A stretch of 64,000 nt of DNA, from NCBI GenBank assembly GCA_036272935.1, contig DATAXP010000154.1, positions 1 to 64,000 on the forward strand, read 5' to 3'. Of this stretch, positions 17,396-27,247 are shown piece after piece. Each line of letters starts with the position of its first letter. The stretch's first letter is position 1. The translations under genes and the position numbers were made by a program. Source of the stretch: DATAXP01 sp036272935. Its GTDB lineage: Bacteria > Planctomycetota > Planctomycetia > Pirellulales > PNKZ01. The notes beneath the pieces were generated by a model. That model was not told where the DNA came from, did no database searches, and worked only from the letters and a program-made list of their open reading frames with translations.

Positions 17396-18721
17396 CTAAG
17401 GATGAATTGCCTCGCCTACGAGCGAATCCAAATTCGCCAACTCGGCAAGCTCGCCGGCGATGCGCGGATGGGCGAACAGGCGCACGCGTTTCACGTAATC
17501 GTCGAACTGCTCACGGGCCAATGTGCGCACCACCGGCGACACCTCGCCTAGCGGGCGGTAGCACCGCTGCTTGGCGAAATAGACTTCGACGTGAAACTCG
17601 ATTTCGCGCTGCGCCGGCGGCGCATCGAACAACACTTCGTGCCCAGCAACCGGTCGGGCGAGTTTCTTCGCGGCCAGCGCGGCGAACCGCTCGGCACACT
17701 CGAGCAGCCAAGGATAAGGCTGCCCCGCGAGACGGTCAAACCACGCCCGGTTCTCGAACCAACTGCACTGGGTGACGCGCTTGTACAACCGCCGGTGTGC
17801 GCCGAACAAGCCATCGAGCAACTCACCTGCCGGCGACATAGCGGCGATGCGGCGCAGTTCGGCTACCATTGCCGGCTCGCTCCGGCGGAAGAGTTGCTGC
17901 GGATCGATTTGTCGGTGGAGCAGGTACACCGCCCGTTGCAGCATGGCGGTGGCGGCACGCACGCCGTGATGCCAGTACACCTCGCTGAACATCACGTAGC
18001 GGGCAAAGACCATCATCTCGGCGGCGGTCTTGCCTTTGTCGGTGATCGCCAAGGCATCGCCCGCTTCATTCAGGCAGAGGCTGCCGATCAGCCGACCTTG
18101 GTCGAAATTTCGGCCATAAGGGACGCCGGCGTGCAAGCTGTCGCGAGCGAGGTAGTCCATCTTGTCGACGTCGATCGGCCCGGCGAGCATGCTCGACAGC
18201 ACGCGCGTTGCCGGTCGCGACGGCTTATCCGACAGCAGCGATGCAACGTCGCCTGGCGCAAGGTTCCAATCGTCGGCAAGTACGCCGGCCAGTTCTCCTT
18301 CGAGCAAAAACTGCCGTGCGAAGGCCTCATGATGCGGCACTCCGGCCAGCCGCATGTCCTCGATCGGATGGCAAAAGCCCCAGTGCCCCACATCGTGTAA
18401 CAGCGCGGCGACCAGAAATAATTCGGAGGCGGCCGGCTCGATCGTTGCCGTAAAACGTTCGTCACCCGCAAGCTGCCGCAGAAATAATAGCGCCAGCCGA
18501 TACACGCCCAGCGAATGCTCAAAACGGTTGTGTACCGCGCCGGGGTACACCAACGATACGAGCCCCAACTGGCTGACCTGCGCCAGCCGGCGAAACTCGG
18601 CGGTGTCGATGATCCGCCGGACGCGATCGGTCACTGGCACATCAAGCTCTGGCGCGATCCGGATCATCGCCCGTGGAGCGTCGAGCGCGGCGATTTCAGG
18701 AATGTCACGTATCTTCGGCAT
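17396..18721 (-). CDS. HD-domain phosphohydrolase (dNTPase/SAMHD1-like)
   Basis: 441 residues. The metal site is intact: His69 in NRFEHSLGV, His109-Asp110 in ALLHDVGHWGFCHPIED, and a later Asp in VDKMDYLARDS. The layout and the R..DS/YG..FDQGRLI stretch match the deoxynucleoside triphosphate triphosphohydrolase-like HD group (COG1078), cytoplasmic enzymes that cleave dNTPs or related nucleotides. Related HD hydrolases can restrict phage by depleting dNTPs, but here the neighbours are housekeeping genes. First gene of a likely two-gene transcript with the DUF1080 gene. Confidence 0.88.
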   Translation of the reverse strand: MPKIRDIPEIAALDAPRAMIRIAPELDVPVTDRVRRIIDTAEFRRLAQVSQLGLVSLVYPGAVHNRFEHSLGVYRLALLFLRQLAGDERFTATIEPAASELFLVAALLHDVGHWGFCHPIEDMRLAGVPHHEAFARQFLLEGELAGVLADDWNLAPGDVASLLSDKPSRPATRVLSSMLAGPIDVDKMDYLARDSLHAGVPYGRNFDQGRLIGSLCLNEAGDALAITDKGKTAAEMMVFARYVMFSEVYWHHGVRAATAMLQRAVYLLHRQIDPQQLFRRSEPAMVAELRRIAAMSPAGELLDGLFGAHRRLYKRVTQCSWFENRAWFDRLAGQPYPWLLECAERFAALAAKKLARPVAGHEVLFDAPPAQREIEFHVEVYFAKQRCYRPLGEVSPVVRTLAREQFDDYVKRVRLFAHPRIAGELAELANLDSLVGEAIHP

Positions 18722-18872
18722 GCTGGATGCAATAATGACGACTGCCGCAGGTGTTCATTCAACAGCGTAATCTTCGCGGGCAGGCTCCCACAACCGGCAA
18801 CGAGAACCGAATGGTGAAGCTAATCCGGCACCTCAACGATCGCGGCATGCCGTCACGCACGAAGGGAATGGC

Positions 18873-20402
18873 GTGATCTCACTGCGTCAGCGCGTCGGAC
18901 TGGTGCGAAATTGTGTCGTCGCCTGCGTGCTCGCGGCGCTCGTCGCCTGGCAGGGAAGCGTTGCCCGCGCGATCGAATTCGAGGTCGCGCTCGACGATGA
19001 TATTGTCGCCGAGCCGATCAGCGGTCAGTTGTATGTCTTTCTCTCCGGCAGTGCGATCCCAGAGCCGCGCATAGGGCCGAATTGGTATCGGCCTGAGGCG
19101 TTTTTTCGCGTGGATGTCGAGGATTTTGAGCCGGGGCAATCGCGGCGGGTCGATGGGCGGGCGGCGGGATTCCCGACGACGCTCGATCGCCTGCCTGCCG
19201 GCGATTACTACGCGCAAGCGGTGCTCGACCATAATCTCGATTCGCAGCAGCACGGCCGTGCGGCCGGTAACTTTTACAGCGCCTCGCTGCGCGTTTCGGT
19301 CGGCAGTGCGTCGTCACAACCGCTGACGCTCACGCTCGACCGCGTCGTTACGATCGAGCCGTTTCCGCTGAAGGCGTGGCTGCGCGAGATCGTCCGTCCC
19401 AGCGTATTGCTGTCGAGCTTTCATGGCCGGCCGGTGAACGAGTACGCCGGCGTCGTGCTGCCGAAAAGCTATGGTGACGATCCGTCCCGGCGATACCCAG
19501 TGATCTATTCCATTCCCGGCTTTGGCGGGACGCATCGCGAGGCGCTGCGGTATCGAACGGGGCCTCCGGATGCCACGGCAGGCGAAGCAGAGTTCATCCG
19601 CGTGATGCTCAGCGGCAACTGCCAATGGGGCCATCACTGCTACGCCGACAGTGCGACGAACGGTCCACGCGGGCGGGCACTGATCGAAGAGATGATCCCG
19701 TATATCGACCAGACTTTTCGCACCATCGCCGAGCCGCGTGGTCGATTTCTTACGGGGCACAGCTCGGGCGGATGGTCGAGCTTGTGGTTGCAGGTGACAT
19801 ATCCTGACGTGTTCGGTGGGGTGTGGAGCACGGCCCCCGATCCGGTCGATTTTCGCGACTTCCAGCGGATCGACTTGTACGCCCAGCCGCCGCAGAACAT
19901 GTATCGCGACGAGCGCGGCGAGCGGCGGCCGATCGCCCGGCAAGGCAAGCATCCGCTTTTGTGGTACGACTCGTTCACGCGCATGGACGACACGCTGGGG
20001 CGCGGCGGCCAACTACGCTCGTTCGAGGCGGTGTTCAGCCCATTAGACGATGCCGGCGAGCCGCGGCACATGTGGGACCGCTATTCGGGCCAGGTCGATC
20101 CGGAAGTGGCGAAAGCGTGGCGGAGATACGGCATTCGGGTGAAACTCGAAGAGCAGTGGCCGACACTTGGACCAAAGCTGCAAGGCAAGCTGCACGTGTT
20201 CTGCGGCAGCGAAGACACGTTTTTGCTCGAGGGTGCCGTCGAGAAGCTGGCCGCAACGCTCAAGCGGCTGGGGAGCGACGCCGAAGTGGTGGTCGTCCCC
20301 GGGCGGGATCACTCGAACCTGCTGAGCGACGAGCTTATGGGGCGCATCCGACAAGCGATGTCCGCCACGTACCTGAACGGCAAAGCGAAGAAGGCCGGTT
20401 GA
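18873..20402 (+). CDS. Secreted esterase of the alpha/beta-hydrolase (esterase D-like) family
   Basis: 509 residues from a GTG preceded by GAAGGGA. Signal peptide to about residue 30. The catalytic region resembles the putative-esterase family (PF00756). It has the strand YPVIYSIPGFGGTHREA, the nucleophile Ser297 in GHSSGGWSS, then WSTAPDPVDF. A likely acid/base pair lies near the end, with His in GRDHSNLL. An N-terminal beta-rich domain precedes the hydrolase part. Likely an exported esterase on carbohydrate or xenobiotic esters; the substrate is unknown. It is divergent from the HD gene and convergent with the kinase gene. Confidence 0.85.
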   Translation: MISLRQRVGLVRNCVVACVLAALVAWQGSVARAIEFEVALDDDIVAEPISGQLYVFLSGSAIPEPRIGPNWYRPEAFFRVDVEDFEPGQSRRVDGRAAGFPTTLDRLPAGDYYAQAVLDHNLDSQQHGRAAGNFYSASLRVSVGSASSQPLTLTLDRVVTIEPFPLKAWLREIVRPSVLLSSFHGRPVNEYAGVVLPKSYGDDPSRRYPVIYSIPGFGGTHREALRYRTGPPDATAGEAEFIRVMLSGNCQWGHHCYADSATNGPRGRALIEEMIPYIDQTFRTIAEPRGRFLTGHSSGGWSSLWLQVTYPDVFGGVWSTAPDPVDFRDFQRIDLYAQPPQNMYRDERGERRPIARQGKHPLLWYDSFTRMDDTLGRGGQLRSFEAVFSPLDDAGEPRHMWDRYSGQVDPEVAKAWRRYGIRVKLEEQWPTLGPKLQGKLHVFCGSEDTFLLEGAVEKLAATLKRLGSDAEVVVVPGRDHSNLLSDELMGRIRQAMSATYLNGKAKKAG

Positions 20403-20429
20403 GCTTTCCGGGCGAACACCGCTGGCGAG

Positions 20430-20503
20430 CGGGGCGTGTCAACGCCCCGGTATTTGGGGGCGCCGCGGCGAGTTCAGCATTACCGGGGCCATTACTGGCC
20501 CCG
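20430..20503. terminator. Two back-to-back hairpins between convergent genes
   Basis: CGGGGCG-TGTCAA-CGCCCCG (20430-20449) and CGGGGCC-ATTACT-GGCCCCG (20484-20503) are two perfect 7-bp stems. The second overlaps the kinase stop codon. No long T tract follows either, so termination strength is uncertain. Confidence 0.45.
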
Positions 20504-22495
20504 CCCGCCAGTTGGTTGCGGGGGCACTGTGGCGGCGTCACTTTCCACCAGCGACCGTCGAGCTTCTGCGACTACCTTGCGCGCCCACGGCCGATCGGCG
20601 TACAGCAAGATCACCGCGCGCCAGATGCGACGCGCTCCGGCTGGATCGGTAGCCATCAGCGCACGCGCTGCCGCGGTGCGATCGCCAAGTTGCTGCACGT
20701 CGACGTCGGTGTGTTGATCGAGGACGTGTTCCAGTCGCTCGAGTTGACGCTGTGCTAACGTCAGGCACTGCCACACCTCGAGCGGTTGCTTATCGAAATC
20801 CTCGCCTGCGAACAGGTCGACGATCGCCTGCAGCCGGCGGCGGCACTGGGCCGGGTCGAGATCGCGATAGGCGATTGCATCGAAATAAGCGTGCTCGATG
20901 GCCGACTCGTTGCCTTGCCGCCCCGCGCGCGCTCGGCGCGCGAACTTGCGCTCGAGCTGATATTGCTCGATCTGCGCTTGGTACTCGTATACCTCGTGCA
21001 CGCGCGGATCGTGCGGATACATGGCCAAGAATTCGTCAACGTCGTCGGCGACCGTAGCCAGCAGTTCAACTTTTTTCCCCTCGCCGGCCGCTGCCGAAAT
21101 GCGCCGATAAAGCTGGTCGGCACTGGGGGGCTGCAAAAAGTACCACGCCGTCAGCCCCACGGCGATCAACGCCGCAAGCAGCAGCCAGGTTTGCGGCGAA
21201 ATCCAGGCGTCGGGCGGCTCATCGATCAGTTCATCGGCCGGTTTCTCGTCGCCATGCACAAGCGTAAAGCGACGGCGCTCGCCGACGCGCCGCTCGGTCC
21301 CCCGGCGCTCCGCGTGCATCGATTCCTGGTGAGCCAATTCTTCTGCAACAGCCAGCGCTTTGGTCGGCGCCACGGAACCGGGACGAATGGCCATCGACGG
21401 CTCGGCGCCTGTGGCAGCGATTTCCGCCCGCGCAGGGCGCTGTGCTGTTGGTGATGCGGCGACGTCCTCTGGTGACGCCGTCGCCTCGGCCGTCGCTGGC
21501 AAGCCGGTCGATGGCTCAGGCGTCGCCAGCACGCGGATCACCGCCGAGGCTTCGGGGCTTGTGGCCTCGTGCTCGGCGGGCGCGCCATCGTCGACGGCGG
21601 TCGGCGCGCCAGCCGCACGTGCTTCACAGGCCACTCGCTCGGCGACCCGTTCGGCGGTCTGATGCGCAATGCCCAGCCGCGTCGCTTCCAGGCGCCGCGC
21701 CAAAGCAAACGCCGTGGGGATGCGGCGATCTGGATCTTTTTCGAGCAACGACTGCACGATTTCTTCGATCTCGTTAGGAACCTGTGGCGCGTACTGACGC
21801 AACGGATCGGCAGTTGCGTAACGTTGCAGGTGCAGCATCTCAGGCAGCGACCCGGCGCGGAACGGTGGCCGGCCCGTCATCAGCGCGTACAGCACGCCCC
21901 CAAGGCTATACAAATCGCAGCGGGTGCTGACTGGTCGGCCGTCGGCTTGCTCGGGGGCCATGTATTCGGCGGTCCCCAGCACGCCGCCGTCGGCCGTCAT
22001 GCCAACGTTGCCGAACAGCTTCGCGATGCCGAAATCGGAAAGCTTCACCGTGCCGTCGCCGGCCAGCAGCAAGTTCGCCGGCTTGATGTCGCGATGGATG
22101 ATGCCGCGATCGTGCGCGTGCTTTAGCGCGCGGCAAACCTGCACGCCCAGTTCGACCGCCGCCGACCACTCGAAGTTGTGCCCTGCGCGCAGTGCATCTT
22201 CGAGGCTGCCGCCGTCGAGCATCTCCATGGCGTAGAAATGGTAATCATCCTCGGTGCCGTAGCCGAGCAGCCGCACGATGTTCGCGTGACGCAGCTTGCA
22301 CAGGCTTTCGACCTCGGCGGCAAAGCGATCGCGAAACCCCTCTTCGCGGCCGAGCAGTGCCGAAAGCACCTTGACCGCAGCCGGCTCGCCGGTCGCCGCG
22401 TCGACCGCGGCGTAGACTGTCCCCATGCCGCCGCGCCCCAGCGGTTCACCAATTCGATACGGTCCCAGCGTCTCGGGATGCATGGCAAACTTCAT
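20492..22495 (-). CDS. Transmembrane Ser/Thr protein kinase (PknB-type)
   Basis: 667 residues from ATG 22495; the longer open frame upstream would run into the divergent PrpD gene. The kinase domain is complete: the Gly loop GRGGMGTVYAA (20-30), Lys42 in AVKVL, the catalytic HRDIKPANLLL (134-144), SDFGIAKLFG (153-162) and GTAEYMAPEQADG. A long Ala/Pro-rich linker leads to one transmembrane helix (LLLAALIAVGLTAWYFLQP). After it comes a helical, TPR-like region outside the cytoplasm. Typical of planctomycete Hanks-type kinases; targets unknown. Confidence 0.93.
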   Translation of the reverse strand: MKFAMHPETLGPYRIGEPLGRGGMGTVYAAVDAATGEPAAVKVLSALLGREEGFRDRFAAEVESLCKLRHANIVRLLGYGTEDDYHFYAMEMLDGGSLEDALRAGHNFEWSAAVELGVQVCRALKHAHDRGIIHRDIKPANLLLAGDGTVKLSDFGIAKLFGNVGMTADGGVLGTAEYMAPEQADGRPVSTRCDLYSLGGVLYALMTGRPPFRAGSLPEMLHLQRYATADPLRQYAPQVPNEIEEIVQSLLEKDPDRRIPTAFALARRLEATRLGIAHQTAERVAERVACEARAAGAPTAVDDGAPAEHEATSPEASAVIRVLATPEPSTGLPATAEATASPEDVAASPTAQRPARAEIAATGAEPSMAIRPGSVAPTKALAVAEELAHQESMHAERRGTERRVGERRRFTLVHGDEKPADELIDEPPDAWISPQTWLLLAALIAVGLTAWYFLQPPSADQLYRRISAAAGEGKKVELLATVADDVDEFLAMYPHDPRVHEVYEYQAQIEQYQLERKFARRARAGRQGNESAIEHAYFDAIAYRDLDPAQCRRRLQAIVDLFAGEDFDKQPLEVWQCLTLAQRQLERLEHVLDQHTDVDVQQLGDRTAAARALMATDPAGARRIWRAVILLYADRPWARKVVAEARRSLVESDAATVPPQPTGGRGQ

Positions 22496-22574
22496 GGTAC
22501 CGACGGCCGCGGTGCCGATCCACAACAGCGCGGGTCGCTTGTCGACATCGTTCCCGCCCCCTAAGCTCTGGCGC

Positions 22575-24104
22575 ATGGCTGACGACGTGATCATTTTGCC
22601 GGCCGATACGAACCAAGCGCGCGGCATTGGCGAGTATGCGATCGATTTCCTGGGCGGGAAGTTTCCCGATCCCGAGCCGCAAGTGCTGCGCGCCGTCGAG
22701 CGATTCCATCTCGACAGCATCGCCTGCGGCGTATCGGCCCTGGCATGCGGCACCAGCGCGCCAAACCTGTTGCGGCAGGAAGCCCGGGAGTATCGCGCCG
22801 ACGATCCCCGGCGCGGCGTGCCCTGCCTGGGCTCGACCGTGCTCGTGACGCCCGAAAAGGCGGTGCTGGCCAATTCGTCGGCGGTCCGCGAGTGGGACTC
22901 CAACGGCACCAATTTCGGCTACGATCCGCAGCGAGGCCACACGCGCGGTGAGTTCGGCCACAACGATTACTACCCGGTCGCCGTGGCCGCGGCGCAGTTG
23001 CGGAGTTTCGACGGTCGGCAGTTGCTGCGGATGATGCTCGCCATCGACGAGATTCGCGGCCGGCTGGCCGAGGTTTATTCACTGAAAGACCACAAGGTCG
23101 ACCATGTCGTCCACGGCGCGATTGCCTCCGCGGCGGTGTTTGCCGCCGCACTGGGCGGAACGGTCGATCAAATCGAATCGGCCATCGGGCTGGTCGTGGC
23201 CCATTACATTCCCTTCCGTGCGATCCGCCACGGCAAGCAACTTTCCGACTCCAAAGGGGCCAGTGCCGCGCTGAGCAGCGAAATGGCGGTCGTCAGCGCG
23301 CGACGCGCTCTGCGCGGGTTCGTCGGCCCGGCCGATATTTTTCGCAACCCCGAGGCGATCTTCTGCCTGTTCGAGAGACCGGCGCGAAAAGGCGATAGCC
23401 CGTTCGAGTTGCCACTGGCCACGCACGGCAGCGATTTCGCCGTGATGGGCATGCACTTCAAACTGGGCCTGTACGAGCATCAATCGGCCGGCGCGATCCA
23501 GGGCTTGTTCGATCTGCTGAGCAGAAATCCCGAACTGATTGAGAACCCCGAGGCGCTGCGGCAAGTGCGGATCAGCATCTACGAGCCGGCCTTCAGCATC
23601 ATTGGCGACCCGGCAAAGCGCGATCCGCAAACGCGCCAGAGTGCCGACCACTCGATGGTCTACATTATTGCCACGCTGCTGCGGAAGGCGCTCGAGCGGC
23701 GTGAAACCTCTTGGCAGGCGCTGATGCTGATGCCGGCCGATTACGACGACGCGGCGTTGCACCATCCGTTGACGCGGCAGTTGATGCAGCGCATCGAGTT
23801 CCGGCATGGCGGGCCGGAATTCGATCGCCGCTATCCCGATGGCATTCCCACGCGCATCGAGATCGAGCACGCTTCGCTCGGCACGCTCGACAGTGGCCTG
23901 GTGATGTATCCCGAAGGGCACGCGCGCAACACCAGCGGGAATCTCGACCGCCTGCTCGACCACAAGTTTCGGCTGCTGGCGTCGCTCGGGGTCGATGATG
24001 TCGCTGCGCTGCATGCACGGTTCACGAACCTTGGCCAGAAATCGGCAGCGGAGGTCCGCGAGCTGTGCAATTTCCGGCTGCGCGGCAGCGTCGACGCGGC
24101 TTGA
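22575..24104 (+). CDS. MmgE/PrpD family protein
   Basis: 509 residues from ATG 22575; the upstream part of the frame is antisense to the kinase. The family, which includes 2-methylcitrate dehydratase and cis-aconitate decarboxylase, is recognised by DSIACGVSALACG, VLANSSAVREWDSNGTNF, GHNDYYPVAVAAAQ, and the helical C-terminal domain with QSADHSMVYIIATLLRKAL. Known members dehydrate or decarboxylate tricarboxylic acids. No prpB/prpC partner lies nearby, so the reaction is not fixed. Divergent from the kinase with an 79-base spacer that must hold both promoters. Confidence 0.88.
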   Translation: MADDVIILPADTNQARGIGEYAIDFLGGKFPDPEPQVLRAVERFHLDSIACGVSALACGTSAPNLLRQEAREYRADDPRRGVPCLGSTVLVTPEKAVLANSSAVREWDSNGTNFGYDPQRGHTRGEFGHNDYYPVAVAAAQLRSFDGRQLLRMMLAIDEIRGRLAEVYSLKDHKVDHVVHGAIASAAVFAAALGGTVDQIESAIGLVVAHYIPFRAIRHGKQLSDSKGASAALSSEMAVVSARRALRGFVGPADIFRNPEAIFCLFERPARKGDSPFELPLATHGSDFAVMGMHFKLGLYEHQSAGAIQGLFDLLSRNPELIENPEALRQVRISIYEPAFSIIGDPAKRDPQTRQSADHSMVYIIATLLRKALERRETSWQALMLMPADYDDAALHHPLTRQLMQRIEFRHGGPEFDRRYPDGIPTRIEIEHASLGTLDSGLVMYPEGHARNTSGNLDRLLDHKFRLLASLGVDDVAALHARFTNLGQKSAAEVRELCNFRLRGSVDAA

Positions 24105-24251
24105 GTCGCGGGATCGAAGCACCGCATCCGGGCGCGCGGCGGAAACGGCCTGGAACCTTCGCGGCCGCTTTGTTACACTCCCGCTCCCTTCTCGCGTTCC
24201 CTCCTGGTTTGCACGTTCGTCCTCCCTCCTCGAACGCTGATCTCTTCGCTT

Positions 24252-25397
24252 ATGAAGCACGTTCCTGCGCGGCGATCGCTGTGCGCATTCGCCTTGGTTG
24301 CTGCGGTGCTCGCCGCTCCGGCCGCCGCTGAACCTCCCTGGCAGCGACTGTTCAAGCGCGTCGAGGCGGACCCGAACCAGTCGTACACGCTCACCGAGGA
24401 CCAAGGCCCGTGGATGATCATGGCCTACACGTTCACCGGCGACAGCGCCGCCGCCGATGCCAAACAACTGGCCACCGAGCTGCGCAGCCAGCACCGCCTG
24501 CCGGCCTACACGCACGAAATGGTCTTCGATTTCCAGGGCGGGACGATCGGCAACGGCGTCGATCGCTACGGCGCGGCGCGGAAAATGAAATATCGCGTTG
24601 CCAAGTCGCAGGAAATTGCCGTGCTCGTGGGGGAGTTCCCCACCCTCGACGATCCGCAAGCCAAGAAGATGCTCGAGCGCATCCGGCATCTGCACCCCGA
24701 CTGCCTCGCGCATAACGGCGCGACCGGCGAGAGCTGGCAGCGAGGCGACCGCACAATCAAAGGTTGGCGGGCCTTGCAACTGGCGCTACTCGGCGAAGAG
24801 ACCAGCAAGCAGCTCGGCCCGATGGCTCACGCGTTCATCGTGTCGAACCCTAAAATCCCCGAGGGCTACTTCAAGCCCAAGGGGGTCGACAAGTTCGTGC
24901 TCGAGATGAACCGTTCGAAGAAGATCAAGCACAGCTTGCTCGCGTGTCCGGGGAAGTACACGGTGCGCGTGGCGACGTTCGCGCCGCCGCCGATTCCGAT
25001 CATCGGCGAAGACAAGCAACGCGAGGCCGAAGCGGCCCGGCTGCTCGACGGCACACTGGAAGAGGCGGCCGACAAGGCGCACCGCCTGTGCGAAGCGCTG
25101 CGTGCCGATGGGTACGAGGCGTACGAATTCCACGACCGGCATTCGAGCATCGTCACCATCGGCAGCTTCGATTCGGTCGGCTCGCCGCGTGCCGATGGCA
25201 AGATCGAGATCAATCCGCAGATTCACCTGTTGATGTCGAAATTCGGGGCCGAGAAGAAGATCGTCCCCGGGCAGGCACCCGTTGTCGGGCAGCAGAAAAA
25301 GATGGATTCGGTCGGAATCAAATTCGACTTGCAGCCGATGCCCGTCGAGGTGCCCAAGCACACGATCAGCGGCGATTACTTGAGCGCCGGGCGATAA
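24252..25397 (+). CDS. Secreted protein with SPOR-like segments, unknown function
   Basis: 381 residues with a signal peptide ending APAAAEPP. The segment PWMIMAYTFTGDSAAADAKQ followed by LATELRSQHRLPAYTH, and the later ADKAHRLCEALRADGYEAYEFHDRHSSIVTIGSF, look like two copies of a SPOR-type fold: a beta strand, a helix that counts residues, and a final strand. SPOR domains bind denuded peptidoglycan. This resemblance is only by pattern. Conserved-looking Trp and Tyr occur between. The transcript unit seems single, with 147 bases before it and a palindromic repeat after it. Confidence 0.65.
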   Translation: MKHVPARRSLCAFALVAAVLAAPAAAEPPWQRLFKRVEADPNQSYTLTEDQGPWMIMAYTFTGDSAAADAKQLATELRSQHRLPAYTHEMVFDFQGGTIGNGVDRYGAARKMKYRVAKSQEIAVLVGEFPTLDDPQAKKMLERIRHLHPDCLAHNGATGESWQRGDRTIKGWRALQLALLGEETSKQLGPMAHAFIVSNPKIPEGYFKPKGVDKFVLEMNRSKKIKHSLLACPGKYTVRVATFAPPPIPIIGEDKQREAEAARLLDGTLEEAADKAHRLCEALRADGYEAYEFHDRHSSIVTIGSFDSVGSPRADGKIEINPQIHLLMSKFGAEKKIVPGQAPVVGQQKKMDSVGIKFDLQPMPVEVPKHTISGDYLSAGR

Positions 25398-25414
25398 TCT
25401 GCGATCACTCTAAC

Positions 25415-25469
25415 GCTTAGCGCGGCAGTGTCCACGAGCCGCAGCGGTCGCGGCGGCGACCGGCTAAGC
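25415..25469. repeat. 55-bp palindromic element GCTTAGC...GCTAAGC
   Basis: GCTTAGC (25415-25421) and GCTAAGC (25463-25469) are terminal inverted repeats around a GC-rich core with smaller internal stems. It follows the SPOR-like gene and precedes the Nramp-related gene. Same end sequence as the element at 42041-42207. Confidence 0.55.
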
Positions 25470-25523
25470 AAAATGCGCCCAGTGCGCTTGCAAGCACCGC
25501 GTGCCGCTCTCATGCTATGAGGC

Positions 25524-27170
25524 ATGTCGCACACCGCCACGGCCCCGGCCGATCATCCCGCGTCGACATCTGCGCCGAAGCAACAGGCTCCCTATCCCGG
25601 CACGCACGTCATGCCGCACTGGAATGTGGGCCGCCTGCCCGATGCGCCGCCGTTTAGCTGGAAAAACTGGACCGCAATGGTCGGGCCAGGCCTGGTGATG
25701 GGGGCCGCGGCGATCGGTGGTGGCGAATGGCTCACCGGCCCCTTGGTCACCGCCAAGTACGGCGGAGCGCTGTTCTGGCTGGCGACGATCAGCATTCTTG
25801 CGCAGGTCGTCTACAACTGCGAGATCAGCCGCTACACGCTGTACTGCGGCGAGCCGATTTTCACCGGCATATTCCGCGTGCCCCCCGGACCGATGCTTTG
25901 GGTTTGGGTTTACATCCTGGCCGATTTCGGTTCGCTGCTGCCCTACCTTGCGGTGTCGTCGGCGACGCCGGTGGCCATGGTCTACCTGAAACGTCTGCCG
26001 CAGCCCGACACAATCGCTTCCGATTGGTGGCTGCTGAAGGGGCTAAGTTGCGCGATCTTCGCCGGCGGGATCGGTGCTTTGGCCTTCGGCGGCAAAGTTT
26101 ACACGATGCTCAAGTGGATCATGTCATTCAAGCTGGTGCTCGTGATCAGCTTCCTTGCGTACTTGGCGCTGTTCTATTCGACGGCCGACACGTGGTGGGA
26201 GATTTGCAGCGGCTTCGTCCGCTTTGGCGACGTGCCGGTCGAAGGCATCACCGGCCCTGATGGGCTGGTCGAGCCGGGCACCAATATTGCCAACGTGTTC
26301 CAGTCGCTGTGGCAGGGAAACGGAGTTCCGTCGATCGACTTGAAGTACCTGGGATTCATTGCGTTGATGGTCGCCATCTCGGGGTCGGGCGGGCTGACGA
26401 ACACCAACATCAGCGGCTACACCCGCGACCAGGGCTGGGGCATGGGATCGCACGTCGGGGCGATTCCGAGCGTTGTGGGCGGTAAGGACCTGCAACTTTC
26501 GCATGTCGGCACGGCGTTCATTCCCGATACCGAAAGCATGCCTCGCTGGCGGCGCTGGTTGCACCATGTGCGCCGCGAGCAACTGGCAGTGTGGATGCCG
26601 GCGTGCTTCATCGGCCTGGCGTTGCCGAGCATGTTGAGCATGCAGTTCCTGCCGCGCGGCACGAACGCCGCCGGATGGACCGCGGCCGGTGCGACGGCCG
26701 AACACGTCGGGGACGCGGTGGAAGCGGTGCATCCTGGCTGGGGGCACTTGTTCTGGTATCTGACGCTGCTGTGCGGCTTCCTGGTGCTGTCGACCAGCAT
26801 GATCTCGACTTCCGATGGCGCGATGCGCCGCTGGGTCGACCTGGTATGGACCGGCCTGCCGGCGATGCGCCGCGTCGAGCCGCACAAGATTCGCTATCTG
26901 TATTTCGGCGTCCTCTGCGGCTTCATGGCCCTGGGGCTGTTCAATCTCTGTTTTGTCAACGCCGCATACCTGATGGAGTGGGCCGCCAACCTGTACAATT
27001 TCGCCTTCGGCATCAGTTGCTGGCACGTGCTGGCCGTGAACACGCTCTTGTTGCCGAAAGAGCTGCGGCCGGGTTGGCCGGTACGCATCGCATTGGCGCT
27101 GGGCGGTTTGTTCTTCCTGACATTTGCCGGGATTTACACTTACGACTTCATGACGAAGCCAGCAGCCTAG
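25524..27170 (+). CDS. Nramp-related multi-pass transporter
   Basis: 548 residues with about 11-12 hydrophobic helices after a cytosolic N-terminal tail. The first helix, WTAMVGPGLVMGAAAIGGGE, aligns with Nramp helix 1, which also begins with a GPG motif. The metal-binding DPGN is replaced by GGGE, and I cannot see the MPH motif of helix 6. Databases usually call such proteins Nramp divalent-metal transporters; with these residues changed, the substrate may not be Mn2+ or Fe2+. The long extramembrane loop between helices 6 and 7 (residues about 290-350) is unusual. It lies 77 bases upstream of the NhaD-type gene on the same strand. Confidence 0.8.
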   Translation: MSHTATAPADHPASTSAPKQQAPYPGTHVMPHWNVGRLPDAPPFSWKNWTAMVGPGLVMGAAAIGGGEWLTGPLVTAKYGGALFWLATISILAQVVYNCEISRYTLYCGEPIFTGIFRVPPGPMLWVWVYILADFGSLLPYLAVSSATPVAMVYLKRLPQPDTIASDWWLLKGLSCAIFAGGIGALAFGGKVYTMLKWIMSFKLVLVISFLAYLALFYSTADTWWEICSGFVRFGDVPVEGITGPDGLVEPGTNIANVFQSLWQGNGVPSIDLKYLGFIALMVAISGSGGLTNTNISGYTRDQGWGMGSHVGAIPSVVGGKDLQLSHVGTAFIPDTESMPRWRRWLHHVRREQLAVWMPACFIGLALPSMLSMQFLPRGTNAAGWTAAGATAEHVGDAVEAVHPGWGHLFWYLTLLCGFLVLSTSMISTSDGAMRRWVDLVWTGLPAMRRVEPHKIRYLYFGVLCGFMALGLFNLCFVNAAYLMEWAANLYNFAFGISCWHVLAVNTLLLPKELRPGWPVRIALALGGLFFLTFAGIYTYDFMTKPAA

Positions 27171-27247
27171 CCGCATTCGCAACGCACGCCACGACTCAGT
27201 CGGTCTAGCCTTGGCGAAGCTTCTTGCTGAAAAGGAACCGTAGAACC

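Noticed and set aside
22496..22912. N-terminal extension of the Ser/Thr kinase frame
   Set aside because: It overlaps the well-supported MmgE/PrpD gene on the other strand, and the kinase family starts just before the Gly loop.
23079..24779. 566-codon frame antisense to the PrpD and SPOR-like genes
   Set aside because: It runs across two genes and the space between them, with the His/Arg/Gln-rich look of a shadow frame.
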